From: Bacillota bacterium
GTDB lineage: Bacteria > Bacillota_I > Bacilli_A > ML615J-28 > CAG-698
Reading direction: 5' to 3'
Length of the DNA: 6,067 nt
Assembly: GCA_023422115.1 (NCBI GenBank)
Contig: JAEZSA010000086.1
Location: forward strand, 1 to 6,067
Part shown: positions 5,119 to 6,067 of the stretch, in pieces
Position numbering within the stretch: the first letter of the stretch is position 1
Layout: each line of letters begins with the position of its first letter
Made by a program: the position numbers and the translations under genes
The notes under the pieces: generated by a model
Database searches by the model: none
Seen by the model: only the letters and a program-made list of their open reading frames with translations
What the model was told of the DNA's origin: nothing

Positions 5119-6067
5119 GATTCTTCTCAGTTTCTTTATTAAATAAATGAACAACATTTCCATTAAATCCAAATTTTAATATCTTACCAATATAATTTAT
5201 ATAAGTACCATTATTTTGAATAATAGCAATAATGTCATTTTGAAATTCATTTTTACTAGAATTATACTTGTCACCTATGATTTCAGCGTGAATGTGACTT
5301 GATGCCCCCATTAATTCAGACACATGAACCTTACATTCAAGGCCTTCTTCTTCGATAGAAATATGATCAGGTCTTACACCCAAAGTAATCTTTTGTGCTT
5401 TAACACTATGATTACGTAATCTTTCTTGTTTTTCTTCACTTGGAATTACAGAATACCCATTTTCTAATACGACCTTGTACTTACCATCATTACACAATAA
5501 ATCCGCATCAAAATAATTCATTCTCGGACTTCCAATAAATCCAGAAACAAATAAATTTCTTGGATGTTCATAAACATCCTGTGGAGCATCAATTTGTTGG
5601 ATAATCCCATCTTTCATAATAACGATTCTATCCCCTAAAGTCATAGCCTCTATTTGATCATGAGTTACATAAATAAATGTTGTCTTAATCTTTTCCCGCA
5701 AATTGATAATTTCTGCTCTCATTTGATTCCGCAGTTTGGCATCTAAATTTGATAATGGTTCATCCATTAACAAAACCTTAGGATTTCTTACAATGGCTCT
5801 CCCAATTGCAACTCTTTGACGTTGTCCTCCTGATAGATTTTTTGGTTTTCTATTTAGCAGTTCTTCAATATCTAATAGTTTTGTAGCAGCAAGCACTCTT
5901 TCTTCAATCTCTTTTGGTTTTAAATGACGAACATTATCAGGTTTATCAGGTAATGGATCTTTGTATTTTACAAATTTTAGCGGATATGCAATATTATCAT
6001 AAACAGTCATATGAGGATATAAAGCATAGCTTTGGAAAACCATTGCGATATCTCTATCCTTTGGTTC
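5108..6067 (-). CDS. Sugar ABC transporter ATPase, MalK/UgpC/MsmX type, 5' end missing
   Basis: The reading frame is open to the window edge, beginning EPKDRDIAMVFQ, so the ATG at 6043 is internal and 319 C-terminal residues are visible. In this partial numbering: Q-loop Q12 (MVFQSYALYP), signature LSGGQRQR (S79), Walker B VLLMDEP with catalytic E103, D-loop SNLDAKLR, and H-loop H136 (YVTHD). The spacings S79-E103-H136 equal those of E. coli MalK (S135-E159-H192), which implies about 70 residues with the Walker A motif lie outside. Residues from about 170 on form the OB/TOBE-like regulatory domain (SPRMNYFDADL, ITLGVRPDHI). It should be a cytoplasmic subunit that powers uptake of a sugar or glycoside through a CUT1-type importer; MsmX-like ATPases can serve several importers. 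Between Q-loop and signature it has 14 more residues than MalK, around YKDPLPDKPDNVRHLKP. It is followed after 40 bp by the LacI-family gene. Confidence 0.95.
   Translation of the reverse strand, partial: EPKDRDIAMVFQSYALYPHMTVYDNIAYPLKFVKYKDPLPDKPDNVRHLKPKEIEERVLAATKLLDIEELLNRKPKNLSGGQRQRVAIGRAIVRNPKVLLMDEPLSNLDAKLRNQMRAEIINLREKIKTTFIYVTHDQIEAMTLGDRIVIMKDGIIQQIDAPQDVYEHPRNLFVSGFIGSPRMNYFDADLLCNDGKYKVVLENGYSVIPSEEKQERLRNHSVKAQKITLGVRPDHISIEEEGLECKVHVSELMGASSHIHAEIIGDKYNSSKNEFQNDIIAIIQNNGTYINYIGKILKFGFNGNVVHLFNKETEKNLEF

Overview
This is an AT-rich window with the standard bacterial code. TGA ends the LacI-type gene and tryptophans are TGG, which argues against the TGA=Trp code of Mycoplasma/Spiroplasma. 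Strong AGGAG-type ribosome sites, TATAAT boxes, a lipobox protein and a UgpC/MsmX-type sugar ABC ATPase point to a low-GC Firmicute or a standard-code relative (Erysipelotrichia, Acholeplasma, Haloplasma or Izemoplasma-like). That placement is inference; no 16S or marker gene is present.

Left part (1-1930): positions 1-352 hold a broken GNAT acetyltransferase gene on the minus strand, with an in-frame stop at codon 7 and a one-base frameshift in an A/T run; it is also cut by the window edge. After a noncoding gap carrying a 23-bp direct repeat and an extended -10 promoter comes a plus-strand gene for a 452-aa AAA_14/DUF4143 ATPase (517-1875), closed by a clear intrinsic terminator (1887-1927).

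Middle part (1928-2985): about 180 bp without a convincing gene (possibly a decayed GNAT start), then a minus-strand gene for a small lipoprotein of unknown function with a GTG start (2108-2554), then about 430 bp of noncoding DNA with a bidirectional-looking terminator (2850-2880).

Right part (2986-6067): the 3' end of a minus-strand carbohydrate operon, transcribed right to left: a MalK/UgpC-family ABC ATPase (5' end outside the window), a LacI-family repressor, and aldose 1-epimerase (galM). The gaps are 40 and 45 bp. The repressor seems to have its own promoter inside the 3' end of the ATPase gene, and a hairpin overlaps the repressor stop codon. The working model is that the ATPase powers sugar import, the repressor senses a sugar, and GalM interconverts the anomers of the released hexose. 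The sugar cannot be told from this window.

I found no strong evidence for a new multi-gene system. The most notable items are the repeat-bearing promoter of the DUF4143 ATPase, the decayed GNAT gene, the 14-residue insertion in the ABC ATPase, and the regulatory signals inside the sugar operon.
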